From Flavobacteriaceae bacterium PS02336 (lineage in GTDB: Bacteria > Bacteroidota > Bacteroidia > Flavobacteriales > Flavobacteriaceae), in assembly GCA_029960065.1 (NCBI GenBank), contig JASCOF010000001.1, positions 186,001 through 250,000 of the forward strand: a DNA stretch of 64,000 nucleotides, read 5' to 3'. Below, piece after piece: positions 16,640 through 25,516 of this stretch (the stretch's first letter is position 1; each line of letters begins with the position of its first letter). The notes under the pieces are model-generated. The model was not told where the DNA came from. It did not search any database and worked only from the letters and a program-made list of their open reading frames with translations. Made by a program: the position numbers and the translations under genes.

Positions 16640-17971
16640 TTACAAAATCCCTCTCGACTTAATCTCCAAATATTTATTAATGGCGTCAAGCGTAAGATTT
16701 TCTGGCTGCGTTAAAACAGAATGAATTCCGTATTTTTTTAATTCGTTTACGATTAAACGTTTTTCGAACATGAATTTTTCGGCAATTACTTTATCGTAAA
16801 CTTCCTGAATGGTAGTTGTTTTTTTATTGATGATGGAGTTTAATTCTGTGTTTTGAAAGAAAACCACAACCAACAAATGACTCTTTGCAATTCCTTTTAA
16901 ATAAGGTAATTGACGATTTAAACCGTCCATGGTTTCGAAGTTTGTGTAGAGAATAATTAAACTTCTTTGATTGATGTTTTTCTTAATATCAACATACAGT
17001 CGGCTGTAATCACTTTCGAAGAAATCAGTTTTTACGTTGTATAAAGTTTCTAAAATTTTCTGCATCTGCGAACCTCTTCTTTCAGCAAAAACCCTGTTTT
17101 CTACCTTTTTAGAAAAAGCAAAAAGTCCCGCTTTATCTTGTTTTTTCAGAATAACATTCGATAGAACTAAAGCAGAATTAATCGCATAATCCAACAAACT
17201 CAATCCGTCAAAAGGCATTTGCATGACACGGCCTTTGTCAATTGCCATATAAACCGACTGGGATTTTTCGTCTTGAAACTGATTGACCATCAAAGAATTT
17301 CTTTTTGCGGTCGCTTTCCAGTTTAACGTTCTTAAATCGTCGCCTTGCACATATTCTTTAATCTGCTCGAATTCCATTGTATGACCAATTCGGCGGATTT
17401 TTTTGATTCCGTATTGAAATAAATTATTGGAGAAAGCGATCAAATCGTATTTTCTTAATTGAATATAAGACGGATAAGTCGGAACCATTTGATCTTTATC
17501 AAATGAAAATCTTCTCGAAATTAATTTTAATGGAGAAGAAACATATACATTTAAAGCTCCAAAATGATATTCGCCTCGTTCCGTTGGACGAAGTTCATAG
17601 CTGATTTCTTTTTGCGTTGAAGCTTTAATTGATTTTATAATTTTGAAATCACGAACTTGAAACTGAAACGGAATTTCATCAATAATCTTAACTGAAACAG
17701 GAAAATTATAATGATTCTTCAAGTTGATTTTGATTGGATTTAAATCTCCGTTTGATAATTTTTCGGGCGTAATTCTTTCTGCTTCAAGTCCGGTTCTAGC
17801 GATATATAAAATTAAAACATCAATACCTAAAAAAGTACCTAAACCCAAAACAATAAGCCAAACGGCATTGTAAAGATTCGGAAAAATAAAAGCACAGATA
17901 AACATTCCTATTATGCCTATGAGCACGTAGAAAAAGAAATTATTTAAGTATAAACTTTTTATGAACTTCAT
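16640..17971 (-). CDS. DUF58 domain protein
   Basis: From ATG 17971 the protein has 443 residues (the TTG at 17992 is a repeat-derived upstream start). Two transmembrane helices lie at about 12-50, then an extracellular/periplasmic beta-rich region and the DUF58 core QYGIKKIRRIGHTMEFEQIK, QGDDLRTLNWKATAKRNSLM and AIDKGRVMQMPFDGLSLLDYAI, a von Willebrand A-like fold. The MIDAS Ser residues are not obvious (DKGR in place of DxSxS), so metal-dependent binding is uncertain. The gene follows the MoxR ATPase gene in the same order as the MoxR/DUF58 pairs known in Bacteroidota, which probably work as chaperone and target. Confidence 0.87.
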   Translation of the reverse strand: MKFIKSLYLNNFFFYVLIGIIGMFICAFIFPNLYNAVWLIVLGLGTFLGIDVLILYIARTGLEAERITPEKLSNGDLNPIKINLKNHYNFPVSVKIIDEIPFQFQVRDFKIIKSIKASTQKEISYELRPTERGEYHFGALNVYVSSPLKLISRRFSFDKDQMVPTYPSYIQLRKYDLIAFSNNLFQYGIKKIRRIGHTMEFEQIKEYVQGDDLRTLNWKATAKRNSLMVNQFQDEKSQSVYMAIDKGRVMQMPFDGLSLLDYAINSALVLSNVILKKQDKAGLFAFSKKVENRVFAERRGSQMQKILETLYNVKTDFFESDYSRLYVDIKKNINQRSLIILYTNFETMDGLNRQLPYLKGIAKSHLLVVVFFQNTELNSIINKKTTTIQEVYDKVIAEKFMFEKRLIVNELKKYGIHSVLTQPENLTLDAINKYLEIKSRGIL

Positions 17972-17983
17972 TTTTTTTGTTTC

Positions 17984-18072
17984 AGGTTTCAAGTTTGAGG
18001 TTTCAAGTTTAAGGTTGTAGTCGCAGTCTCAGTTTTCGGGTCTCAGAATATCTGTAAACTGAGACTGCGACT
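17984..18072. repeat. Direct and inverted repeats between MoxR and DUF58 genes
   Basis: AGGTTTCAAGTTT(G/A) is repeated head-to-tail twice (17984-17997 and 17998-18011). Then a 17-bp perfect inverted repeat, AGTCGCAGTCTCAGTTT (18019-18035) and its complement (18056-18072), encloses a 20-nt loop. The junction of this gene pair thus carries a strong hairpin. Confidence 0.85.
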
Positions 18073-18083
18073 GAAAACTAAAA

Positions 18084-19097
18084 CTATCGTGGAATTTCAA
18101 CTGTTTCAATAATCTGTTTAATGATTTCTGAGCTTGTAATGCCTTCCATTTCGCGTTCTGGTGTTACAATTACACGATGTTGTAAAACCGGAATTGCAGC
18201 TTCTTTAATATCTTCAGGCGTAACAAAATCACGTCCGCGGATAGCGGCAAAACCTTTCGACGCATTCAAAATAGCAATTGAAGCGCGAGGAGAAGCACCT
18301 AAATATAAAAAGGCATTTTCACGTGTATTCACCACAATTCGCGCGATATATTCCAATAAATTTTGTTCCACTCTAATTTGTTTAACTAAAGCCTGATATT
18401 CTTTGATTTCGTCTGAAGAAAGAATTGTTTTTATAGCATCCAATTTTCCATGATCTTGCAGAGAATGTTCTCTTTGAATGATTAAAATTTCTTCATTTAA
18501 TTTTGGATAATCGATAGTGATTTTGAAAAGAAAACGGTCTAATTGCGCTTCAGGCAAACGATAAGTTCCTTCCTGCTCAATTGGGTTTTGAGTTGCAATT
18601 ACCAAAAAAGGTGTTTCTAATTGATAACCAGATCCGTCAATTGTGATTTGACGTTCTTCCATAACTTCAAAAAGTGCCGCTTGTGTTTTGGCAGGCGCAC
18701 GGTTGATCTCGTCAATTAAAATTAAATTAGAGAAAATTGGCCCTTTTTTGAATTCAAATTCAGAGGTTTTCAAATTAAAAATGGAAGTTCCTAAAATATC
18801 CGAAGGCATTAAATCTGGCGTAAACTGAATTCTGCTAAAACCAATATTCAAAGTTTTAGACAATAGTTTTGCTGTGATTGTTTTCGCAACACCAGGAACA
18901 CCTTCTAAAAGAACATGTCCGTTTGACAAAATAGCAACCAAAAGCTGATCTACCATTTTGTGCTGTCCAACAATTACAGTTTCGATTTCTTTTTTAATCG
19001 TGTTTACATGCTCTAAAAGAGGTCCTAAATTGATTCGCGTTTCAAAATTCACATTTTCATTTGTGATTTCGTTTGATGTTGTATTGATATCGTCCAT
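18084..19097 (-). CDS. MoxR family AAA+ ATPase
   Basis: The 337 residues carry a MoxR-type AAA+ core. The Walker A motif GVPGVAKT is at residues 66-73, Walker B is LILIDEINRAP, sensor 1 lies in VIATQNP, and the arginine-finger region is RLPEAQLDRF. The C-terminal lid includes LGASPRASIAILNASKGFAA and VTPEDIKEAAIPVL. MoxR ATPases assist maturation of a partner, commonly a DUF58/VWA protein, which is the next gene downstream here. The upstream genes are DUF4350, DUF4129 and SpoIIM-like membrane proteins on the same strand. The substrate is not known. Confidence 0.93.
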   Translation of the reverse strand: MDDINTTSNEITNENVNFETRINLGPLLEHVNTIKKEIETVIVGQHKMVDQLLVAILSNGHVLLEGVPGVAKTITAKLLSKTLNIGFSRIQFTPDLMPSDILGTSIFNLKTSEFEFKKGPIFSNLILIDEINRAPAKTQAALFEVMEERQITIDGSGYQLETPFLVIATQNPIEQEGTYRLPEAQLDRFLFKITIDYPKLNEEILIIQREHSLQDHGKLDAIKTILSSDEIKEYQALVKQIRVEQNLLEYIARIVVNTRENAFLYLGASPRASIAILNASKGFAAIRGRDFVTPEDIKEAAIPVLQHRVIVTPEREMEGITSSEIIKQIIETVEIPR

Positions 19098-19116
19098 AAT
19101 GTATTATGTTTTTTGT

Positions 19117-19162
19117 CACAGATTAGAAAGATTAAAATGATTTTATAAAAAATTAATCTGTG
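19117..19162. repeat. Inverted repeat upstream of the MoxR gene
   Basis: CACAGATTA (19117-19125) and TAATCTGTG (19154-19162) are perfect 9-bp arms around a 28-nt AT-rich loop, inside the 95-bp gap between the DUF4350 and MoxR genes. Confidence 0.6.
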
Positions 19163-19192
19163 TTAATCCTTATTAATGTGTTGCTAAATAAA

Positions 19193-20398
19193 TTAATGTA
19201 AAATCTTTTCTATTGCTGTATTTATTTTAACTAAATCTTCTTCAAGACTTCCATGATAGCTATTTCGGTGATCATTAATTAGTCTGACCAGCTCTTCAAT
19301 ATCTATTTTGTCTTTTCCAGTTTTGTAATGCAGTTTTGTAATAAACTCTTCATCCAGTTTCGAAGTATCAATCAAATAATCTGTTCTGACTTTTTCTAAA
19401 AAATAGATAATCTTTTTGTTGATTATATTAGTGTGATCGCCTTCCTGATAATATAAATTCCCAATGGTTTTGGTAAAATCGACTGTTAGGTTTTGAAGCG
19501 GTTTTATAATCGGCACGATGCGCTGTTTGCGTTTCGCATTAAAAATAATAAAAATAAAAAGTCCCAAAAGTCCCAACAGCCAAGCCGATTTTAATGCGGG
19601 CTGGCTAAAAATATAACGCAGGGGAGAACTCGATATTCGTTTATCATTCAAACTTTTATTGTACCAAAAAATATTTCCCTCTGTAAAATACGAAAGGACA
19701 TTTTCTGCATATTGATAATGCTCTTTTTTGAGCAGGTTATAGTTGGTAAAAGCCACTGGCTGTGTATGTAAGTACACATAACCATTTTTATAAGGAACTT
19801 CAATAAAATTGATTTGTCTTTTGTTTTTATTGCTGTTTTGATACCCTAAAACTTTTGTATTTAAAGTGTCTATTTTAGAAAAATAATCACTTAATCCGGT
19901 ATTGAAAGTATATTTTTTAGAGCTTACTTTTTTATTAGCCATCCAAATCGAAACATTCTCTGAAGGCATGAAGTCTGTTTTTAATTCCAATTTTAAAGAA
20001 TCAAGCAATATTTTTGGAAATGCTCTCATGCTTAAAAATGCTTTATTTCCGTGCGAAACAAAATATAAGATCTCTTTCATAGATTGTTCATCTATGTTAT
20101 TGGCTTCAGAAATATTGATAAAAGTTCCTTTAATTTTATAAGTCTCAATATTTTTTCTTTCGTCGTATTGTGAATCTAAATATTCATAAGGCGTTTGAGT
20201 AGAAATTTTCTCTACTTTCTGATTTTTAAAGAAGCCTTTAATCTCGTGATCTAAAATGTATAACCCAAACGGAATTTTATCATTTACAGAATAGGTAGGA
20301 GTCCAGTCAATTGGTTTTGGCTTTCCTTTGTCTGTTATTACTATTAAACCGATTATTAATACCAGAATAGCAATGTATATTTTAACGTGTTTATCCAT
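19193..20398 (-). CDS. DUF4350 domain membrane protein
   Basis: This 401-residue protein starts at ATG 20398; the TTG at 20404 adds only two residues. A transmembrane helix lies at about 7-23, the extracytoplasmic domain includes FFKNQKVEKISTQTPYEYLD (DUF4350), and a second helix lies at about 265-283 (WLLGLLGLFIFIIFNA). The cytoplasmic tail is charged. Its start overlaps the end of the DUF4129 gene by 8 bases (20391-20398), so translation is probably coupled. Its position between DUF4129 and MoxR is characteristic of this Bacteroidota cluster. No enzymatic motif is seen. Confidence 0.8.
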   Translation of the reverse strand: MDKHVKIYIAILVLIIGLIVITDKGKPKPIDWTPTYSVNDKIPFGLYILDHEIKGFFKNQKVEKISTQTPYEYLDSQYDERKNIETYKIKGTFINISEANNIDEQSMKEILYFVSHGNKAFLSMRAFPKILLDSLKLELKTDFMPSENVSIWMANKKVSSKKYTFNTGLSDYFSKIDTLNTKVLGYQNSNKNKRQINFIEVPYKNGYVYLHTQPVAFTNYNLLKKEHYQYAENVLSYFTEGNIFWYNKSLNDKRISSSPLRYIFSQPALKSAWLLGLLGLFIFIIFNAKRKQRIVPIIKPLQNLTVDFTKTIGNLYYQEGDHTNIINKKIIYFLEKVRTDYLIDTSKLDEEFITKLHYKTGKDKIDIEELVRLINDHRNSYHGSLEEDLVKINTAIEKILH

Positions 20399-21164
20399 TG
20401 CCAAACATTTTTAAAGCATTCTTAAATCTATTTTCAGTCTTTCTAAATATAGTTTCATCAATTTCAAATTCACCATACCAGATGTAATTGTACAAATAAG
20501 AAAGATACATGAATTCTTCTTTATGTGCAGGTTGCTGCAATTCGTACAAATAGTCTGAATTTGTTTTTTCGATATCCCATTCGATATAATTACGCTGTGC
20601 CATGACTTTTAAAAGCCAGAGATAATAGTATCTGACAGCGATTCTTTTTTCTCCTGCTTCAATACTTTCTTTTATTAATTTTTCGAAATCTAAAAGGTGA
20701 ATGTTTTTTTCTGCATCAGAATAAAAGATAGCTTTTTTAGCATTTTTTCCAAAAATCCAGCTTCCTTCCTGTTTAGTCAACGCTCTTGCTATAAAATAGA
20801 TCAATAAAACAACAATCAAAACCATTATAATCCTGAACAAAATAACAACAAAGTTCAGTGAAGTTTTAACGCTTTTAAAATTGAATAAATTGGCAAATAA
20901 TCTTGCAAGCCAATGCATAAAATGATCCCACCAGCTTTTTTCAGGAGCTTTGACTTCGTAGGTAAATTCGGGATCAGTATATTTTTTTTTGAAATTTTTA
21001 TCGAAATGTTTGGCTGTGACAGGTCCGGAATCAACCTGAATATCTTTTTCAGTATATTTTACAGTACTAATTTTTGGCGGATCTACAGGCACGACAACAG
21101 AATCCTGAGCCTTAGAAACACTGCAGCAAAAAAGAAAAGATAAAAGAAATAATAATCTCGTCAT
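20391..21164 (-). CDS. DUF4129 domain membrane protein
   Basis: The 257 residues start with a signal peptide (MTRLLFLLSFLFCCSVSKAQ). A transmembrane helix lies near residues 105-125 (VILFRIIMVLIVVLLIYFIA). The C-terminal cytoplasmic part with YYYLWLLKVMAQRNYIEW and YLSYLYNYIWYGEF is the DUF4129 pattern also found in the C-terminus of transglutaminase-like proteins. It lies between the SpoIIM-like and DUF4350 genes and overlaps the latter by 8 bases. It is likely to sit in the same inner-membrane assembly, though that is inference from gene order. Confidence 0.82.
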   Translation of the reverse strand: MTRLLFLLSFLFCCSVSKAQDSVVVPVDPPKISTVKYTEKDIQVDSGPVTAKHFDKNFKKKYTDPEFTYEVKAPEKSWWDHFMHWLARLFANLFNFKSVKTSLNFVVILFRIIMVLIVVLLIYFIARALTKQEGSWIFGKNAKKAIFYSDAEKNIHLLDFEKLIKESIEAGEKRIAVRYYYLWLLKVMAQRNYIEWDIEKTNSDYLYELQQPAHKEEFMYLSYLYNYIWYGEFEIDETIFRKTENRFKNALKMFGNG

Positions 21165-21173
21165 TCTAGGTTT

Positions 21174-22154
21174 TTAAAGGTTTTCGGCGGTTAAAGAATG
21201 TAATTTTTTGTGCACTATAAAAGGATAAACTATATAATAAAATGAAATAAGAGTAAGCGTAGCTAAAATAATAAGACTGCTTAACCAATTAGGCATGTCG
21301 ATAGAATAACGGGTAATGAAACCTTCTAAAAATCCAGCACTTATTGTGAAAGGAAAAGTACTTAGGAAAATTTTAAAACTGTTTTTAAATCCAATTTTAA
21401 AGGAATTTAATCTGGAGAAAGTTTTAGGAAAAAGAATAGAAGCACCTAAAATAAATCCGGCAGTAGTTTCTATCACTATGGCAAAAATTTCCATAGAACC
21501 GTGAATCCAAATTCCTCGAACACTCTTCCAGAAAACTCCTTGTTCGTAAAAGAAATATTGGAAAGAACCCAGCATAATACAATTTTGAAGAAAAACAATA
21601 AAAGTACCAACTCCCGCAAAAATGCCATAGAAATAACATTTTGCTCCTACAAAAAGATTGTTTACCGTAATGCCAATGAAACTTCCCCAATTACTTCCCG
21701 ATCCATAAACGGCCATCGGATTGCCTTTTTTTATATTCTCCAAAGTCATATTGACATATTGGTCTCCCAAAATCAAGCGTACAAAATCAGCATCATAACG
21801 CGCGGAAATTACTCCAATAGAAACTGTGATAAAAAATAAAGCAAAAGCATAAACCAGATATCTTCTATACTCATAAACTAAAAGAGGTACATCAATTTTA
21901 AAGAAATCAATAAACTGGTTACTGTCTGTACGTTTGGTTTTATAAATCTTTTGGTAAATCTGAGAGGCGAGATGATTTAGATAAACAACCGTTTTACTTT
22001 TAGGATAATACGTTTGGGCATAAGCTAAGTCATTCATCATTTGAATGTACAAATTAGCTAATTCATCAGGATTTTTTTTAGCTTTACCGAAAATTGCCAG
22101 CTCGAATTCGAGCCATTTTTCTTTGTTTTGTTTTATAAAAGCGATTTCTCTCAT
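21174..22154 (-). CDS. Stage II sporulation protein M-like membrane protein
   Basis: This integral membrane protein of 326 residues has about five to six hydrophobic segments between 105 and 310. The N-terminal ~100 residues are helical and charged, and the core shows FIGITVNNLFVGAKCYFYGIFAGVGTF and WIHGSMEIFAIVIETTAGFI, typical of the SpoIIM family (DUF95). In non-sporulating Bacteroidota the function is unknown, and the gene is found with RDD, DUF4129, DUF4350, MoxR and DUF58 genes as here. The start codon is only 20 bases from the divergent RDD gene. Confidence 0.88.
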   Translation of the reverse strand: MREIAFIKQNKEKWLEFELAIFGKAKKNPDELANLYIQMMNDLAYAQTYYPKSKTVVYLNHLASQIYQKIYKTKRTDSNQFIDFFKIDVPLLVYEYRRYLVYAFALFFITVSIGVISARYDADFVRLILGDQYVNMTLENIKKGNPMAVYGSGSNWGSFIGITVNNLFVGAKCYFYGIFAGVGTFIVFLQNCIMLGSFQYFFYEQGVFWKSVRGIWIHGSMEIFAIVIETTAGFILGASILFPKTFSRLNSFKIGFKNSFKIFLSTFPFTISAGFLEGFITRYSIDMPNWLSSLIILATLTLISFYYIVYPFIVHKKLHSLTAENL

Positions 22155-22174
22155 TGTAGGCTAAAATATAAAAT

Positions 22175-22918
22175 ATGTCAGAATTATCTATTAACACGAC
22201 GCAAAATGTCAAAATAAATTTTATCGCTGCAACTGTAGGCGAGCGATTGGGCGCTTTCTTTATAGATTTATTGATTATAATATCGTATTCATATACTATT
22301 TCTATTGTGGTTTTTGACTTGCTTCAGGTAGATCGTTTAATGTTCAATTTGGATGGATGGTCTAAAGGAGCCATTTATTTACTAATATATTCACCCATTA
22401 TTGTTTATTCTTTAGTACTCGAAAGTGTTTTTGAAGGACAGTCGTTTGGAAAGAAACTGGTCAAAATTAAAGTCGTAAAAATTGATGGTTATCAAGCCGG
22501 ATTTGGCGATTATTTAATACGATGGTTTTTTCGAGTAATCGATTTTTTCAGCCTTTTTGGACTTCCGGGATTGATAACTGTAATTACCAGCGAGAAATCA
22601 CAGCGATTGGGCGATATGGCGGCAGGAACAGCGGTTATCACTTTAAAGAATAAAATCAATATTAGTCATACCATTTTAGAAGACATAGGAGAGGCATATG
22701 TACCCACTTATCCTTTGGTAATTAAACTTTCTGATAATGATATGCGAATTATTAAAGAAACCTATCAAAAAGCAGCTGCGAAAAATGATCATGAAATCAT
22801 ATACAAATTGGTAGCAAAAATTGAAAGTGTAACCGGAATTAAAAACCAATCTGGAAATAACAGTGATTTTATCAGAGTCATTTTAAAAGATTATAATTTC
22901 TATACACAAAATATGTAA
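22175..22918 (+). CDS. RDD family membrane protein
   Basis: This 247-residue protein carries the RDD motif: FIAATVGERLGAFFIDLLII near residue 16, two hydrophobic segments, GQSFGKKLVKIKVV, and GDYLIRWFFRVIDFF. RDD proteins form a small multi-pass membrane family; one member has been linked to sodium/proton exchange, but the role of most is unknown. It diverges from the SpoIIM-like gene with a 20-bp gap. The ~100 C-terminal residues are soluble and end in LKDYNFYTQNM. Confidence 0.85.
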   Translation: MSELSINTTQNVKINFIAATVGERLGAFFIDLLIIISYSYTISIVVFDLLQVDRLMFNLDGWSKGAIYLLIYSPIIVYSLVLESVFEGQSFGKKLVKIKVVKIDGYQAGFGDYLIRWFFRVIDFFSLFGLPGLITVITSEKSQRLGDMAAGTAVITLKNKINISHTILEDIGEAYVPTYPLVIKLSDNDMRIIKETYQKAAAKNDHEIIYKLVAKIESVTGIKNQSGNNSDFIRVILKDYNFYTQNM

Positions 22919-23018
22919 TTTTTCTAGAAGGAATTGGAATAGTTTTTCTAAAATGAAGCTATAATTTTTTATATTTAACTGATTATTAATTAGTAAGTGT
23001 GAAATTAAATCTGATGCT

Positions 23019-23867
23019 ATGAAAAGTAAAAAGTCCTTCCTTGTTGTATTAATGTTCCTTGTCTTTATTTTTGGCTTCGCTCAAGGCGGAAAAAAATTAG
23101 ACAAAATCATCAAAAGAGATTATCAGATTATTGAATGTACCATTTCAAAAATGTCGGATACAAGTGTAGAATATTCACTTCCGGGAGAAACGGTTCAAAT
23201 TTCATTAGACGTATCGAAGATTGCCAGAATTGACTTTGCCAGCGGAAGATCACAGACTTTTGATGTAAGTGCAGGAAATAGTTCGCCTTCATCAAGTTCT
23301 TCAACAATTACAGCATCTGAAATGAAGCCCAATACCATTGCTGTGCTCCCAGTTCCTTATGTAAATTCAGATACGCAGGAAAGCTCCGAAGACATGGCTA
23401 AATTTGCGCAGAACGATCTTTACAATAAACTGCTGGATAAATCGTCTAATATTTTTCCGTTAACAGTTCAAGATTTAAGAACCACCAATAGTTTATTGCA
23501 CAAAGCCGGAATAGATCATAATAATATTGATGAGACACCAATTGAAGATCTAGAAAAAATATTAGGAGTAGATAACATTGTTGCGGCTAAAATATCGTTT
23601 ACAATTGGTACAGCAACAACAGCAACAACCTACAGCAGCGGCAATGCAAAAGTAAGTGACAATGATAAAAAGCTAAAAACCAATGATGTCACTACAACTA
23701 CAGCAAATAATCAAGCTTACTATTATTACACTGTTTATTTTGATATGTATAAAAACAAAGACAAAATCTACTCACAGACCCGCAAACCCTTTTTAGCAGT
23801 AAAAGACAGCTGGATGGATTCGGTTACTTATTTATTAAAAAGAAGTCCGATTTACGTTAAAAAATAA
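23019..23867 (+). CDS. Exported protein of unknown function
   Basis: I do not recognise this 282-residue protein. A signal peptide is present (LVVLMFLVFIFGFAQG). The first ~75 residues contain DYQIIECTISKMSDTSVEY, which resembles a small beta domain. A Ser-rich linker (SSPSSSSSTI) follows, and the rest contains NTIAVLPVPYVNSDTQ and ILGVDNIVAAKI, which loosely resemble the N-terminal alpha/beta fold of TolB/CsgG-type outer-membrane proteins. A Thr/Tyr-rich stretch lies near residues 200-240. It stands alone between the RDD gene and the TRIC-like gene. Confidence 0.6.
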   Translation: MKSKKSFLVVLMFLVFIFGFAQGGKKLDKIIKRDYQIIECTISKMSDTSVEYSLPGETVQISLDVSKIARIDFASGRSQTFDVSAGNSSPSSSSSTITASEMKPNTIAVLPVPYVNSDTQESSEDMAKFAQNDLYNKLLDKSSNIFPLTVQDLRTTNSLLHKAGIDHNNIDETPIEDLEKILGVDNIVAAKISFTIGTATTATTYSSGNAKVSDNDKKLKTNDVTTTTANNQAYYYYTVYFDMYKNKDKIYSQTRKPFLAVKDSWMDSVTYLLKRSPIYVKK

Positions 23868-23953
23868 GCTTGTATTTAAGAATTTAATTTGTTCAGATTA
23901 TTCCTTACAACTTTGTAACTTTGGCCCTTTGCATCTTTGTAACTTAAGAAAAA

Positions 23954-24556
23954 ATGTTTCACTTACTAGATATTATTGGGACAATGGCGTTTGCTATGTC
24001 AGGAGCTTTAACGGCAATGCACAAAAAATTAGATCCATTTGGGGTTTTTATAATTGCATTTGTCACAGCAGTAGGAGGTGGAACACTTCGTGATGTGCTT
24101 ATTGGAAGAACTCCTGTTGGCTGGATGCGCGATATGCAGTATGTTTATGTAATTATTTTAGGATTTTTTCTAGCAATTATTTTCAGAAAAAGCTTTGATA
24201 AATTACGAACTTCTCTATTTCTATTTGACACTATTGGTCTTGGTGTTTTTACTTTAATTGGTTTAGAAAGAGGACTTTTAACAGGTCTTCATCCAGCAAT
24301 TTGTATTGCATTAGGCACAATGACAGCCTGCTTTGGAGGTGTAATTCGTGATATTTTATGCAACGAAATTCCGAACGTTTTTAGAGAAGAAATTTATGCA
24401 ACAATCTGTATTTTTGGAGGAATCGTGTTTTTTGGTTTAAGAAAGCTAAACCTAAATGATGACATATTGTATTTAGTTACTTCGCTTGTAATTATAGTCA
24501 TTAGGCTTATGGCGGTAAAATACAAATGGCATTTAAAAGCTTTTGATCATAAGTAA
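23954..24556 (+). CDS. Trimeric intracellular cation channel family protein
   Basis: The 200 residues form seven transmembrane segments of the TRIC/UPF0126 family. Two internal repeats are visible, one beginning IGTMAFAMSGALTAMHKK with VTAVGGGTLRDV, the other beginning VFTLIGLERG with MTACFGGVIRDIL. The GGGxxRD motif in each half marks the family. Bacterial members conduct potassium or sodium. The gene ends 6 bases before the FemAB-like gene on the same strand and is probably cotranscribed. Confidence 0.9.
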   Translation: MFHLLDIIGTMAFAMSGALTAMHKKLDPFGVFIIAFVTAVGGGTLRDVLIGRTPVGWMRDMQYVYVIILGFFLAIIFRKSFDKLRTSLFLFDTIGLGVFTLIGLERGLLTGLHPAICIALGTMTACFGGVIRDILCNEIPNVFREEIYATICIFGGIVFFGLRKLNLNDDILYLVTSLVIIVIRLMAVKYKWHLKAFDHK

Positions 24557-24562
24557 TTTAGC

Positions 24563-25516
24563 ATGATAAAATATACTGTAAAAAAATACGATCAGAACGA
24601 TTTTGAAATTTGGAACGATTTTGTCGCTCAGGCAAAAAACGCCACATTTTTATTTCATCGCGATTTCATGGAATATCATAAAGATCGTTTTGAAGATTTT
24701 TCGCTTCTAGTTTTTGAAGAAGAAAAACTAAAAGCAATTCTTCCAGCTAATAAAAAAGGAAATACAGTTTATTCTCATCAAGGACTTACTTACGGCGGTT
24801 TGGTATATTTACCTAAACTAAAAGCAGAAAATATAGAAATGGTTTTAGACGAAATTTTACTTTTTTTGAAAGAAAATAAAATAGAAACCTTCTATTATAA
24901 ACCAATTCCAGATTTTTATCTTTCGGAAGGAAATGCAGCAATGCAGTTTTTTTTATTGAAAAGAAATGCTGTTTTAGAACGAAAAGAAATGAATTTGGCG
25001 GTTAATTTGTCTGTGCCTTTACAGATTTCGAAAAGCAAATTAAAACACTTTAGACGAATTGAAAATCTGGATTTAGATATAGTCGAGGAAGAGGATTTTT
25101 ACCCTTTTTGGGAAAATATTCTAGAACCAAGATTATTAGAAAAATTCCATACAAAACCAGTTCATTCCAAAGAAGAAATTAGACTTTTAAAATCTAAATT
25201 TCCTCAAAATATCAAACAATTTTCTGCTTATACAAATGGCGAAATCATTGCTGGAATTACCATTTTCGAAACCAAAAATGTCGTTAAATCTCAATATGGA
25301 GCCACTTCAAAGAAAGGAGAGAAATTTAGAGCTTTAGACTTTTTATTCATTAATTTAATTCAGACTTACAGAGGAAACGGAAAGCTTTTTTTTGATATGG
25401 GAATTGTAGATGAGAATAATGCATCTGGCTATAATGAAGGACTCTTAAAACAAAAGGAAGAATTAGGTTGCTCGGTTTACGCTCAGGATTTTTACAAACT
25501 TGATTTTACATACTAA
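24563..25516 (+). CDS. FemAB-like GNAT-fold transferase
   Basis: The 317 residues begin without a signal peptide and contain FLFHRDFMEYHKDRFEDFSL, ILPANKKGNTVYSHQGLTYGG, and a second half with TNGEIIAGITIFETKNVVKSQYGAT. This is the two-GNAT layout of FemAB/MprF-type or polysaccharide-modifying acyltransferases. It might use aminoacyl-tRNA or an acyl donor; I cannot say which. It begins six bases after the TRIC-like stop and ends overlapping the TTG-started flippase frame by 17 bases, so it joins the glycan block transcriptionally. Confidence 0.7.
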   Translation: MIKYTVKKYDQNDFEIWNDFVAQAKNATFLFHRDFMEYHKDRFEDFSLLVFEEEKLKAILPANKKGNTVYSHQGLTYGGLVYLPKLKAENIEMVLDEILLFLKENKIETFYYKPIPDFYLSEGNAAMQFFLLKRNAVLERKEMNLAVNLSVPLQISKSKLKHFRRIENLDLDIVEEEDFYPFWENILEPRLLEKFHTKPVHSKEEIRLLKSKFPQNIKQFSAYTNGEIIAGITIFETKNVVKSQYGATSKKGEKFRALDFLFINLIQTYRGNGKLFFDMGIVDENNASGYNEGLLKQKEELGCSVYAQDFYKLDFTY

